Assembly: GCA_964464625.1 (NCBI GenBank)
Contig: CAYXKD010000003.1
Coordinates: 1 to 64,000, forward strand
Length of the DNA: 64,000 nt
Source: JAAZIN01 sp964464625
Lineage (GTDB): Bacteria > Bacillota > Dethiobacteria > DTU022
Direction: 5' to 3'
Position numbers and translations under genes: made by a program. A model generated the notes under the pieces. The model was given only the letters and a program-made list of their open reading frames with translations. It was not told the origin of the DNA and did no database searches. Shown one piece after another: positions 7,005-14,811 of the stretch (the first letter of the stretch is position 1; every line of letters starts with the position of its first letter).

Positions 7005-7300
7005 TTTTGTTAACATACAACCCGCGGCGATGCGGGTTCAAACTTTCGATTCTGCAAAGGGTTATCCTTCATCAAAACGGGGGGATTCACCGGTGGATTT
7101 GTATAAAAAGCGGTTTTTATAACAAACTGTAAATAAGCTCTCTGAAAATATTTGATCTTTATTTTCAGTTGTGGTAGTGTACATGTTGGTGTTGAAAAGA
7201 CGGGTCAACTTAAACGATCTTAAACTGCTTTAAAGTCTGAAAAGGGGTTTAATGTTGTTCCGCTTTTTGATTCAAATAACTTTAAGGAGATTTGTGAAAC
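7005..7300. other. gene-free interval before the cold-shock gene
   Basis: Holds a 7-bp hairpin (AACCCGC 7019-7025 with GCGGGTT 7032-7038) just behind the tRNA remnant, and then the presumed long 5' leader of the cold-shock gene. I see no coding sequence and no convincing promoter. Confidence 0.5.
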
Positions 7301-7498
7301 ATGCAAGGTAAGGTAAAATGGTTTAACCCGGAGAAAGGCTACGGTTTCATTGAAACCGAGGAGGGCGGCGATGTATTTGTACATTACTCCGCCATCCAGA
7401 CTGAAGGCTTTAAAACTCTGGAGGAGGGCCAGGAGGTTACCTTTGACGTTGTCGAGGGGAACCGCGGGAAACAAGCGGAAAACGTTGTGCCTCTATAA
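7301..7498 (+). CDS. cold-shock protein, CspA family
   Basis: A 65-aa single cold-shock domain that binds single-stranded RNA/DNA and acts as an RNA chaperone. RNP1 (KGYGFI) and RNP2 (VFVHY) motifs are intact, with the typical MQGKVKWFNPEKGYGF start. A strong AAGGAG lies 9 bp before ATG 7301. A long AT-rich leader upstream is usual for such genes and may act in temperature control. It is monocistronic, ending at the terminator at 7526-7555. Confidence 0.96.
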   Translation: MQGKVKWFNPEKGYGFIETEEGGDVFVHYSAIQTEGFKTLEEGQEVTFDVVEGNRGKQAENVVPL

Positions 7499-7525
7499 AC
7501 TAGGTTAAAAGAAAACGAAAATCAG

Positions 7526-7555
7526 AAGGGCATTTCCACAAGCGGAAGTGCCCTT
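7526..7555 (+). terminator. terminator of the cold-shock gene
   Basis: AAGGGCATTTCC pairs with GGAAGTGCCCTT (one G-U pair) across a 6-nt loop, followed by TTGCTA. The T run is short. Confidence 0.75.
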
Positions 7556-7562
7556 TGCTATG

Positions 7563-7605
7563 GTGCGCCCGGCATGGGCGATGGTCTGGCGGTGGGAGTT
7601 AAAAA
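7563..7605 (+). mobile_element. possible 5' remnant of a group IIC intron
   Basis: GTGCGCCCGGCATGGGCG and the following GGCGGTGGGAGTT resemble the first bases of bacterial group IIC introns, which start GTGYG-CCCGGCATGGG and run on to a G(G)GTGAGAGT motif. Such introns insert directly behind terminator hairpins, and this segment starts 7 nt after one. No reverse transcriptase and no domain V are present, so it would be a truncated relic. The call rests on remembered consensus only. Confidence 0.4.
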
Positions 7606-7780
7606 GGAAATCATATTGTAACAGGCAGGTTCCAAACTATTAACAGGGTTGACCGAAATCAGTTGAATCCGGAACCAGGGGGTGCTGCTGGTCAGGGTTC
7701 TTGAATTATTTCAAGGATCTATGTATAATATGTTTGAGAACTTAATTGATGTTCAGCTAAATGATGGATCACACTGGCGT

Positions 7781-7876
7781 GGAGAGATGGCTGAGTTGGT
7801 CGAAGGCGCTCGCCTGGAAAGCGAGTAGATGGGGCAAAACCCTGTCTCGTGGGTTCGAATCCCACTCTCTCCGCCA
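7781..7876 (+). tRNA. tRNA-Ser (anticodon GGA)
   Basis: Class II tRNA with GGAGAGA/TCTCTCC acceptor stem, long variable arm, GTTCGAATCC T-loop and encoded CCA. The anticodon stem CTCGC/GCGAG encloses CTGGAAA, so the anticodon is GGA, reading UCC and UCU. It lies immediately before the SRP RNA. Confidence 0.97.
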
Positions 7877-7888
7877 TTTTTTTGATTT

Positions 7889-8158
7889 GGCCGTGCTAGA
7901 CGGGGAGGTAGCGGTGCCCTGAACCCGCAATCCGCTAGAGCGGGGTTGAACCCCTGCCCCCGGTTTCGCAGCTTTCAGGGTCAGCACCGGGTAAGTAGTG
8001 TTGAAGGCCCGGTCCCGTGCGGCGCAAACTCATGAACCCCGTCAGGTCCGGGAGGAAGCAGCGGTAAATGAGAACTTGCGGGTGCCACGGGGCTACCGGG
8101 TTGGAGCCAACTACCCGGCCGGCGCCTGGGGGCGGAGATCAAAGGCAGGTGCACGGCC
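7889..8158 (+). ncRNA. ffs: signal recognition particle RNA, large Gram-positive type
   Basis: The ends GGCCGTGC (7889-7896) and GCACGGCC (8151-8158) form the closing helix. The Alu-domain motif GACGGGGAGGTAGCGGTGCC is near the 5' end, and the helix-8 core GTCAGGTCCGG-GAGG-AAGCAGC lies near 8041-8062, as in Bacillus scRNA. It sits between tRNA-Ser and dnaX as in other Firmicutes. An open reading frame continuous with dnaX crosses the RNA by chance. Confidence 0.95.
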
Positions 8159-8195
8159 ATATACAATCATCCCCGAAATGGAAGTGTCTTTTCTG

Positions 8196-9845
8196 ATGGC
8201 CTACCTGAGCCTTTACCGGCGCCTGCGTCCCCTGAACTTTGCCCAGATTACAGGGCAGGACCATGTAACGCGAACCTTAAGCCATGCTCTCTCCCGCGGA
8301 CAGCTTGCCCATGCTTACCTTTTTTGTGGGCCCCGGGGGACGGGAAAGACCACTACAGCCAAGATCCTTGCGCGTGCAGTCAACTGTCATCGCTATCCCA
8401 TCCCTGAACCCTGCGGAGAGTGTTCGCCCTGTCGCAATATCGCTGCCGGCGTTTCCCTTGATGTAATCGAAATGGACGCCGCCTCGAATCGGGGCATCGA
8501 TGAGATCCGCGAGCTGCGTGAGAGAACCCGTTATGCCAGTGGAGAAAGTCGTTACAAAGTCTACATTATTGACGAAGCGCACATGCTTACCAATGAGGCT
8601 TGCAATGCCTTTTTGAAAACCCTGGAGGAACCTCCGCCAGGGGTAATTTTTATTCTGGCGACAACGGATCCTTCGCGTCTTCCAACGACAGTTGTCTCTC
8701 GCTGTCAGCGTTTCGATTTTCATTTACTAACAGTAGAGCAGATTGGTGAACGGATCCAGCAGGTGGCTTTAAATGAGGGTTGGGATATAGAGAAGGAGGC
8801 TCTTCACCTGGTGGCACGGCTTGCTGAGGGCTCTTTAAGAGACGCCCTGGGGCTTCTGGAGCAGTGTAGTGCTTACGGCGAGGAACGTATATCAGCGGAA
8901 CATGTCCGCTCGATAACTGGGGTTACCCGTGTTGAAACCATCGGCTCTCTTGTTGAGGCGCTTGCAGCCGGCAATCTGGATGCAGGAATGCAAACGCTTC
9001 AGGAGATCATATACAGCGGTCGTGATCTGACACTGCTGTTGCGAGATCTGACTTTTTTCTTTAGCCGGTTGCTCCTGGGGGGGGGGCACAGCAGGCTGCA
9101 GCTTGAAGAAAATTATTATGGTTTCGGGGCTCTCCTGAAGAAATACCGGGGTCTCTTTCATCGAGATCTTTTGCTAGAGCTCATAGAATTGCTTCATGGT
9201 CTGGCAGGCGAGATGCGTTATGCTCATTATCCCCAGTTTGTTCTGGAAGTGGCCTTGATCAGGATGATGCGTATACTGCACCGGGAAAAGGAGCAGGCAG
9301 TTGCTTCTCCACCTCCACCAAAGGTTGAACAGCCGCCAGGCAAAATAGCGTCAGAGGGCCCCGCCGTGGATAGGGTTGATGCCCCCGCATTAGAGCCTGT
9401 TGCAAAGCCCCCGGTGGAAAGAGAGAAAGCCGCTGTTGTTTCGAAATCCCCCCCCAGGGTCGTTAAGGATCTCCAGGATGCGGACGCGGACTGGTGGGAA
9501 GAGCTCCTTAAAGAGGTCAGGGCGCAGCACGGGGCTATTTACAGGCATCTTAACGCGGCTCACAGGCATGTTTTAGAGGGTAACTTGCTGATTTTGACAT
9601 ACTATCCCGGCGATTTTGCCGGAGAACGGATTCTTGAAAGAGAGCACCTTAGAATTGTGGAGGAATGTTGCCGCAGCCTGCTGGCCAGGCAGGTGCAGAT
9701 CAGTGTTCAGTACGGTGGGCAGCTGCCGGAAAGCGATGCCGGAGAAGAAGAGATTGTGTTGGAGATGGATTCTCTTCCAAAAGAAGAACCTTACAGTTTT
9801 GAAGATGTGGCAAAACTTTTTCCCGGGGAAGTATTTGAGGTCTAA
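8196..9845 (+). CDS. dnaX: DNA polymerase III subunits gamma/tau
   Basis: Clamp-loader ATPase that loads the sliding clamp. From ATG 8196 the protein has 549 aa and starts MAYLSLYRRLRP as in relatives. Walker A GPRGTGKT is at 45-52, the zinc cysteines are C64, C73, C76 and C79, the Walker B DEAH box follows, and SRC is near 165. A Pro-rich linker near 370-420 leads to the tau C-terminal domain. ATG 8178 is the alternative start; earlier in-frame codons fall in the SRP RNA. No obvious slippery heptamer for a gamma frameshift was seen. ebfC and recR follow in a probable operon. Confidence 0.97.
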   Translation: MAYLSLYRRLRPLNFAQITGQDHVTRTLSHALSRGQLAHAYLFCGPRGTGKTTTAKILARAVNCHRYPIPEPCGECSPCRNIAAGVSLDVIEMDAASNRGIDEIRELRERTRYASGESRYKVYIIDEAHMLTNEACNAFLKTLEEPPPGVIFILATTDPSRLPTTVVSRCQRFDFHLLTVEQIGERIQQVALNEGWDIEKEALHLVARLAEGSLRDALGLLEQCSAYGEERISAEHVRSITGVTRVETIGSLVEALAAGNLDAGMQTLQEIIYSGRDLTLLLRDLTFFFSRLLLGGGHSRLQLEENYYGFGALLKKYRGLFHRDLLLELIELLHGLAGEMRYAHYPQFVLEVALIRMMRILHREKEQAVASPPPPKVEQPPGKIASEGPAVDRVDAPALEPVAKPPVEREKAAVVSKSPPRVVKDLQDADADWWEELLKEVRAQHGAIYRHLNAAHRHVLEGNLLILTYYPGDFAGERILEREHLRIVEECCRSLLARQVQISVQYGGQLPESDAGEEEIVLEMDSLPKEEPYSFEDVAKLFPGEVFEV

Positions 9846-9864
9846 TTTAAAAGGGGGGCTGCAG

Positions 9865-10182
9865 ATGAACGGTGGCATGGGTAAAATTATGAAACAGGTG
9901 CAGAAGGCACAGGCAAAAATGACGAAGATGCAGGAGCAGCTTGGAGAGAGGACTCTGCAGAGCAGCAGCGGCGGGGGTGCGGTACGGGTTGAAGTGAGCG
10001 GACACAAGAAACTGCTGGCGTTGCAGATCGATCCCGATGTGCTCAGTGAAGAGAACCGCGAAATGCTTGAAGACCTGATCCTTGCGGCGGTCAACGAAGC
10101 TCTGAAAAAAGTTGATGAGATGATCAATGACGAAATGCAGAAGCTTACTGGTGGGCTTAATTTACCTCCAGGAATGTTTTGA
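9865..10182 (+). CDS. nucleoid-associated protein YbaB/EbfC
   Basis: A 105-aa DNA-binding protein of the YbaB family, always found between dnaX and recR. The sequence shows the coiled N-terminal helix (KIMKQVQKAQAKMTKMQEQL), the central beta segment with VEVSGHKKLLALQIDPDVL and the C-terminal helix ending in LPPGMF. AGGGGGGC lies before ATG 9865; ATG 9877 is a possible alternative. Confidence 0.95.
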   Translation: MNGGMGKIMKQVQKAQAKMTKMQEQLGERTLQSSSGGGAVRVEVSGHKKLLALQIDPDVLSEENREMLEDLILAAVNEALKKVDEMINDEMQKLTGGLNLPPGMF

Positions 10183-10215
10183 TAGACAGGGTGCTAAAGG
10201 AGCAAACCATCGCTG

Positions 10216-10812
10216 ATGAGCTATCCGGAACCGTTGCAGAAGTTAATTGATGAATTTTGCCGTTTTCCCGGTATTGGCCCGAAAACGGCTCAGCGCTTAT
10301 CCTTTTTTCTTCTAAGTCGGCCGCGTGAAGAGGCAGCAAGCCTGGCCAGAGCTGTTGTCGAGGCGAAAGAGAAACTCCTTTTTTGCTCGCAATGCGGTTC
10401 TTTAACAGAAAAAGAACCCTGCCGCTACTGCAGCGATCCACGCCGCGAACAAACACTTTTTTGCGTAGTCCAGGAACCGCGCGATGTCCTGAGGCTGGAG
10501 CAGACAGGTCATTACCGCGGTCTCTACCATGTGCTGCACGGAGCGCTCTCTCCACTGGACGGACTGGGTCCCGAAGAACTCCGCCTCCCGCAGTTGTTAA
10601 GGCGTCTCTTTGAAAAAGGGGCCGAAGAGCTTATAGTGGCGACCAATCCCAATGTGGAAGGTGATGCCACCGCCGCTTACATTGCAAGCCTTGTCAAACC
10701 GCTTAAAGTCAAGGTGACCCGTATCGCTTTTGGCCTGCCTGTGGGTGGAGATCTTGAATATGCTGATGATCTTACATTGAGCCGTTCCCTGGAGGGGCGG
10801 CGGGAGATGTAA
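10216..10812 (+). CDS. recR: recombination mediator RecR
   Basis: Acts with RecO and RecF to load RecA at gaps. The 198-aa protein has the N-terminal helix-hairpin-helix (FPGIGPKTAQRLSFF), a four-Cys zinc finger (C57, C60, C69, C72) and a Toprim domain with the ATNPNVEGDATA motif. AAAGGAG precedes the ATG by about 14 bp. Last gene of the dnaX-ebfC-recR unit. Confidence 0.97.
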   Translation: MSYPEPLQKLIDEFCRFPGIGPKTAQRLSFFLLSRPREEAASLARAVVEAKEKLLFCSQCGSLTEKEPCRYCSDPRREQTLFCVVQEPRDVLRLEQTGHYRGLYHVLHGALSPLDGLGPEELRLPQLLRRLFEKGAEELIVATNPNVEGDATAAYIASLVKPLKVKVTRIAFGLPVGGDLEYADDLTLSRSLEGRREM

Positions 10813-10822
10813 GGCCTCTTTC

Positions 10823-10972
10823 TTAATGGTGGATCTGCGCCTCATCCTCCCATAGATGGTCGCAGCAGACGGCGCCGTGCACCGGAGCCAGGTTATCCAG
10901 CCGCTCTAGAATGCATCGTCCCTCTCTCTGGTATTTGCATTTTTCCTCGCATAACTGCCCTTTATTTTCCAT
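10823..10972 (-). CDS. small Cys-rich protein
   Basis: A 49-aa open frame with ATG 10972, reading convergently into recR. It contains C8, C12, C20 and the pair C36-C37 (CEEKCKYQREGRC, later AVCCDHLWE), a pattern like the short Cys-rich proteins common in Clostridia that may bind zinc or iron. A modest AAGGGTG lies about 10 nt upstream. The coding-like Cys spacing supports it; no function is known. Confidence 0.6.
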   Translation of the reverse strand: MENKGQLCEEKCKYQREGRCILERLDNLAPVHGAVCCDHLWEDEAQIHH

Positions 10973-11278
10973 AAAAACAAATCACCCTTTCTTTAAGTAG
11001 TTCTCCCGGCACAGATTATAATAACCATCTACATTTTTTTTAAGCCCGGACATTATTGCTTTCCGTTAAAGCAGAGACCTTTCCAGGAAGGGATCCTTCC
11101 CTTTTTACCCCCTCTCTTTTTTAAGGTTTTGATTTTCAGCCGCTCCGGAAAGGCCGGGCTAAACCGGGGTAAAGCTTTGAAGTGCGACAACAGAAATTGT
11201 CTTTCGCCCCGGGTAAGAAATTAATAGCTGCCGTAGCAAAAAGAGGGGTGGCTGCATAGATCTTCCATCAAAGGGGAT
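10973..11278. other. gene-free interval between recR and yaaL
   Basis: Contains the upstream region of the small Cys-rich gene on the minus strand and a terminator-like hairpin at 11086-11106. The remainder shows no coding sequence or recognised RNA. Confidence 0.5.
11086..11106 (+). terminator. terminator-like hairpin
   Basis: GGAAGG and CCTTCC form a short stem around GAT, followed by CTTTTT. It may end rightward transcription from recR, though it is nearly 300 bp behind that gene. Confidence 0.5.
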
Positions 11279-11307
11279 TAATATTTGCGATGATCCCGGC
11301 ATAGAAT
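11279..11307 (+). promoter_or_regulatory. sigma-E-like promoter before yaaL-bofA
   Basis: TAATATT (11279-11285), a 14-bp spacer and CATAGAAT (11300-11307) match the mother-cell sigma-E consensus (GAATATT-N14-CATACAAT) at nearly every position. The predicted start falls in or just before the yaaL ribosome binding site, so this promoter might mainly serve bofA. Confidence 0.5.
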
Positions 11308-11323
11308 TTTTAGGAGGGAGAGC

Positions 11324-11623
11324 ATGTTAGAAAGGGTAGCGGAATTATTTATTAAAATCTCGGCTTACTTTTTCCCCTTGGATGATGATGTGCCTTTGCA
11401 GCAGAGCCAGGATTATTTTTTTCTGGTGGAGCAGGCCCGGCGGGAATGGCAGAGTGCCAGAAAAAGGTTTAACGAGATTAGCGATCCCGATCTCGTTGAT
11501 CATGCCGTCTACAACATAGAGGCTGCGGAGCGGCGCTACATTTATCTGCTGAAAAAGGCAAAAGAGGAGGGAGCTACTCTATACTCTGCCTCAGATGAAA
11601 GATTGGGGAGGTGGCAAAAATGA
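11324..11623 (+). CDS. yaaL: YaaL family protein (DUF2508)
   Basis: A 99-aa protein of the DUF2508 family always found before bofA. It contains a helical stretch (ARREWQSARKRFNEISDPDLVDHAVY, cut here) with the DPDLVDHAVYNIEAAERRY core of the family. Function unknown. AGGAGGG precedes the ATG, and the stop overlaps the bofA start in ATGA. Confidence 0.88.
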   Translation: MLERVAELFIKISAYFFPLDDDVPLQQSQDYFFLVEQARREWQSARKRFNEISDPDLVDHAVYNIEAAERRYIYLLKKAKEEGATLYSASDERLGRWQK

Positions 11624-11895
11624 GCGATGGACTGGACTGGAATCTCCTTGCAGCGGCTGTATTCGGTCTGCTCATGTTTCTTTTACTCTCGCGGATATTT
11701 TTCAAACCTTTAAAATACATTTTGCGTACTTTGCTCTGGACAGCCCTGGGTGGGGTGATTATTTACCTCTATAATTTTGCCGGAGCCCTTTGGGGGCTGG
11801 CTATTGGGCTCAATATTATCAGTGCCTTTGTTGTTGGGATTATGGGCCTGCCAGGTCTGGGGGCGCTGATTGCGCTAAAATATCTTTTTAGTTGA
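11620..11895 (+). CDS. bofA: pro-sigma-K processing inhibitor BofA
   Basis: Integral membrane protein that holds the SpoIVFB protease inactive until the engulfed forespore signals. The 91 aa are almost all hydrophobic, with two or three membrane segments, and the C-terminus LPGLGALIALKYLF is characteristic. The start at ATG 11620 is preceded by GGGGAGGTGG and overlaps the yaaL stop by 4 bp. A GTG at 11611 is less likely. Confidence 0.93.
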   Translation: MSDGLDWNLLAAAVFGLLMFLLLSRIFFKPLKYILRTLLWTALGGVIIYLYNFAGALWGLAIGLNIISAFVVGIMGLPGLGALIALKYLFS

Positions 11896-12015
11896 CAGCC
11901 AATGTTTCACTCGTTGTTTTTATGTCAGGGCGCCCCTGACTTTTTTATGTATTTTATCTGCTGTACGGGAAAGAATCAAAAAGGAGCACTTTTCAATAAG
12001 GGGCGATCCCATTTC

Positions 12016-13095
12016 ATGAAAAGAGCAGCTACCCTGGAGCGTAGCGCTTTCATGACCGGAAACGAGGTCATTGCCCGGGCGGCGCTGGCTGCCGGGGCGG
12101 ATTACATGTTTGGCTATCCCATAACGCCGCAAAACGAGATCATGCATTACTGGCGCAGGCTGGCGCCGGAACATGGCCGGGGATTCATGCAGACCGAGGA
12201 TGAGCTTGCCGCCGGGTTTGCTGCTATCGGAGCAATTATCAGCGGCAAGGCGGCTTTTTCGGCAACTGCCGGGCCGGGTTCCGTTCTGTTTCAGGAGCCT
12301 CTTTCCATGGCTGAGATGATGCGCCTGCCGGTGGTGGTGGCGATACAGCAGAGAGGCGGCCCTTCAACGGCAACGGTAATATATTCTCAGCAGGAGCTCA
12401 ACCTGACCTGTTTCGGCGGGAATGGGGAGGGGATGCGCCTGGTCTACTCTACAAGCAGCCACCAGGAACTTTATGATTATACGATTAAGGCCTTCCATAA
12501 TGCCTGGCGCTATCGATTCCCCACTTTTATTCTGGGTGACGGCTACCAGGCGAAAATGCGGGAGCCGCTGCAACTTTATGATCTCGCTGAGCGCGGTATC
12601 GGTCCCATTCCCAAAGAACCTATTCTAGGCCAGGTGAAACCGGGCAAAGCTAAGCCGTTGCTGCACCTGCGCAATTCTTTCAGCGTGGAGGAAGAGCTAA
12701 GCGAAGTGCTGCGCAGACATCTGGAAGATTATACCCGGGCGGTTCCCCAACTGGTTGAACATGAATCTGTTGGAGAATCCGGCGGTGATCTGCTTGTCGT
12801 CGCGCATGGCATTGTGGCACGGGCAGCACGGCAGGCAGTGCAGGAACTACGCCAGTCCGGAATGCGGGTTAACTATTTCCGTCCCATCACAGTGCGCCCC
12901 TTTCCTGAGGAAGCCTTTCGAAAGATGCTGCAGATGAGCGGTGGTGCCGTGCTTGTAGTTGAATCGGCGGAGGGGCAGCTGGGAAGGGAGGTCCGCCTGG
13001 CGGCTTCCGGGCAGGGGTTACCTGATTTTCGGAGTTACTACCGCCCCGGGGTGGGGATCACTGCTGAAGAGATCAGGGAGGCGGTTTTACAATGA
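12016..13095 (+). CDS. 2-oxoacid:ferredoxin oxidoreductase, alpha subunit (VorB/KorA type)
   Basis: Oxidatively decarboxylates a 2-oxoacid to an acyl-CoA with ferredoxin as acceptor, together with the next three genes. The 359-aa protein has the GYPITPQNEIMHYW motif and TEDELAAGFAAIGA typical of the alpha chain, and a C-terminal transketolase-like domain with YFRPITVRPFP. ATG 12016 aligns with relatives; in-frame codons back to 11902 exist. The four-subunit split form argues for a 2-ketoisovalerate or 2-oxoglutarate enzyme; pyruvate is not excluded. The beta start overlaps its stop. Confidence 0.92.
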   Translation: MKRAATLERSAFMTGNEVIARAALAAGADYMFGYPITPQNEIMHYWRRLAPEHGRGFMQTEDELAAGFAAIGAIISGKAAFSATAGPGSVLFQEPLSMAEMMRLPVVVAIQQRGGPSTATVIYSQQELNLTCFGGNGEGMRLVYSTSSHQELYDYTIKAFHNAWRYRFPTFILGDGYQAKMREPLQLYDLAERGIGPIPKEPILGQVKPGKAKPLLHLRNSFSVEEELSEVLRRHLEDYTRAVPQLVEHESVGESGGDLLVVAHGIVARAARQAVQELRQSGMRVNYFRPITVRPFPEEAFRKMLQMSGGAVLVVESAEGQLGREVRLAASGQGLPDFRSYYRPGVGITAEEIREAVLQ

Positions 13096-13835
13096 GCGAA
13101 CTCTCCATGCCGCACTGCTGGAACCGGAAAAGTAAACCGCACCGTTTCTGCCCCGGCTGCGGACACGGCCTGGTTTTAAAAGCACTGGGCCTGGCCATAG
13201 ATGAGCTGGGGCTGGAGAAGCGGCTTATTTTTGCCTGTGATATCGGTTGTTCCCTTCTGGCCTGGGACTTTTTTACTTTTCCCTGCATGCAGACGCACCA
13301 TGGGCGCACTATTCCGGTGATGGTGGGACTGAAAAGGGCAAGCCCCGGGCTTATTGCTGTTGCCTATATGGGTGATGGGGGTGGTTATGCCATCGGGCTG
13401 CAGCACCTTATGAGTGCAGCGCTGCGTGACGATCCCATCACCGCTGTCCTGGTCAACAATACGGTCTATGCCATGACTGGCGGACAGATGGCCCCGACAA
13501 CCCTGCCGGGGCAAAAAACCGAGACAACGCCTTTCGGGAGAGATGAGATAGAAACTGGCAGACCCTTCAAAGGACCGGAGACCCTGTCTGCAGTGGTTCA
13601 CCCTGAGGCCTACCTGGCCCGGGGAACGGTGGCGCAGGTGCTCCGCCTGAAAAATGAGCTTAAGCGAGGGCTTGAAAGACAGCTTGCCGGCCACTTTTCT
13701 TTTATCGAGGCGCTCTCTACCTGTCCCACCAACTGGCGGACAAACGCCTCCGACACCTGGTCATTTCTGGAGCAGGATATGAGCGTCTGTTTTCCTCCAG
13801 GAGAGATCACACTGCGGCCGCGGGAGGGGGGTTAA
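13092..13835 (+). CDS. 2-oxoacid:ferredoxin oxidoreductase, beta subunit (TPP-binding)
   Basis: Binds thiamine diphosphate and holds the active site of the complex. The 247-aa sequence shows the CPGCGHG motif near residue 18, the thiamine-diphosphate GDGGGYAIGLQH signature and the VNNTVYAMTGGQMAPTT segment typical of beta chains. The start overlaps the alpha stop in ATGA, so translation is coupled. Confidence 0.94.
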   Translation: MSELSMPHCWNRKSKPHRFCPGCGHGLVLKALGLAIDELGLEKRLIFACDIGCSLLAWDFFTFPCMQTHHGRTIPVMVGLKRASPGLIAVAYMGDGGGYAIGLQHLMSAALRDDPITAVLVNNTVYAMTGGQMAPTTLPGQKTETTPFGRDEIETGRPFKGPETLSAVVHPEAYLARGTVAQVLRLKNELKRGLERQLAGHFSFIEALSTCPTNWRTNASDTWSFLEQDMSVCFPPGEITLRPREGG

Positions 13836-13836
13836 A

Positions 13837-14544
13837 ATGCACCACTGGAAGATAGCCGCCGCCGGTGAAGGGGGACAGGGAGTCCAGGCACTTGCAGAGA
13901 CGCTGGCCCTGGCAGCATACCGGTCTGGACAAAATGTCCTCTATATCCCCAATTTTGGAATTGAGCAGCGCGGTGGGGTCTCTTTGGCTTTTATCCAGAT
14001 TTCGCCAGGAGAGATCGGCTCACCCAAATTTTTACACGCCGACCTGGTGGCAGCCTTAAGCCCCCGCTCATTGCAACGCAGTAAAGATTACCTGGATGAA
14101 AAAACAATTATTCTCTACGACAATTCTCTCGCCGACGCGCCGGAGATCTCCGATATGGTGGTAGGCCGGCAGAGTTACAATACCATTGCCCCGGAAGCCT
14201 TTGCTGAAAGAATCAGCTATCGCGACAGAAGGGCTGCGGTGGAGAAGCCTTCCCGGCGTTTTGTTGCAGTGGCAGCTTCGGATCTGGCGAGGCGCCAACT
14301 GCACCCGCGCGTTTTTAATATGATTATTCTGGGGGCGATCGTTGCTCTTACTGGTGTGGTCACACTGGAGCAGGTTAAAAATGCGCTGGAGGAAAAACTG
14401 AACCGCCGTTTTAAAAAGGACCCCAGGTTAAAGGAGCATAATTATGCGGCGCTGGAACTGGGTGTCGCTGCTGTGAATGAGAATGCACAGCCACAGGAGG
14501 AAGGATATGAGCAAGACCTTTCGCCGCTTCGAGGCGGCCAATGA
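13837..14544 (+). CDS. 2-oxoacid:ferredoxin oxidoreductase, gamma subunit
   Basis: The POR gamma-domain subunit of the complex, 235 aa. The N-terminal GEGGQGVQALAETLALAAY and the NFGIEQRGGVSLAFIQ motif are typical, as is the late VFNMIILGAIVALTG helix. Only 1 bp separates it from the beta gene. The C-terminal 13 residues overlap the start of the ferredoxin-like gene. Confidence 0.93.
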   Translation: MHHWKIAAAGEGGQGVQALAETLALAAYRSGQNVLYIPNFGIEQRGGVSLAFIQISPGEIGSPKFLHADLVAALSPRSLQRSKDYLDEKTIILYDNSLADAPEISDMVVGRQSYNTIAPEAFAERISYRDRRAAVEKPSRRFVAVAASDLARRQLHPRVFNMIILGAIVALTGVVTLEQVKNALEEKLNRRFKKDPRLKEHNYAALELGVAAVNENAQPQEEGYEQDLSPLRGGQ

Positions 14545-14776
14545 AAAGGCGTTTTTTTACATATCCCCCGATCTATGCAAAGGCTGCGGCCTTTGCATAG
14601 AAAAATGTCCTTCCCAGGTTATTGACTGGTCCACACATACCGGTGTTTACGGCACCCCCATTGTTGAGCCAAAGAGGATGGAGCGCTGCACAGGATGCCG
14701 GCTCTGCCAGTTTTTCTGCCCCGATGCCGCTATTGACATCCTGCGAAAGGAAAAGTCAAAGGTGCTCTCGAATTAA
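14507..14776 (+). CDS. 2-oxoacid:ferredoxin oxidoreductase, delta (ferredoxin-like) subunit
   Basis: An 89-aa protein with two [4Fe-4S] motifs: C24, C27, C30, C34 and C61, C64, C67, C71. It passes electrons from the active site to ferredoxin. AGGAGGAAGG lies just before ATG 14507; the gene overlaps the gamma gene by 38 bp. An ATG/GTG at 14477 is a poorer start. Confidence 0.93.
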   Translation: MSKTFRRFEAANEKAFFYISPDLCKGCGLCIEKCPSQVIDWSTHTGVYGTPIVEPKRMERCTGCRLCQFFCPDAAIDILRKEKSKVLSN

Positions 14777-14811
14777 GGGAGCAGCCGCTGTTGGCGTTTT
14801 TCTAGCGGGGT

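Noticed and set aside
7998..8195. N-terminal extension of DnaX in an open frame from 7998
   Set aside because: This DNA is the SRP RNA, whose ends pair and whose core motif is intact; DnaX homologues start at MAYLSLYRRLRP.
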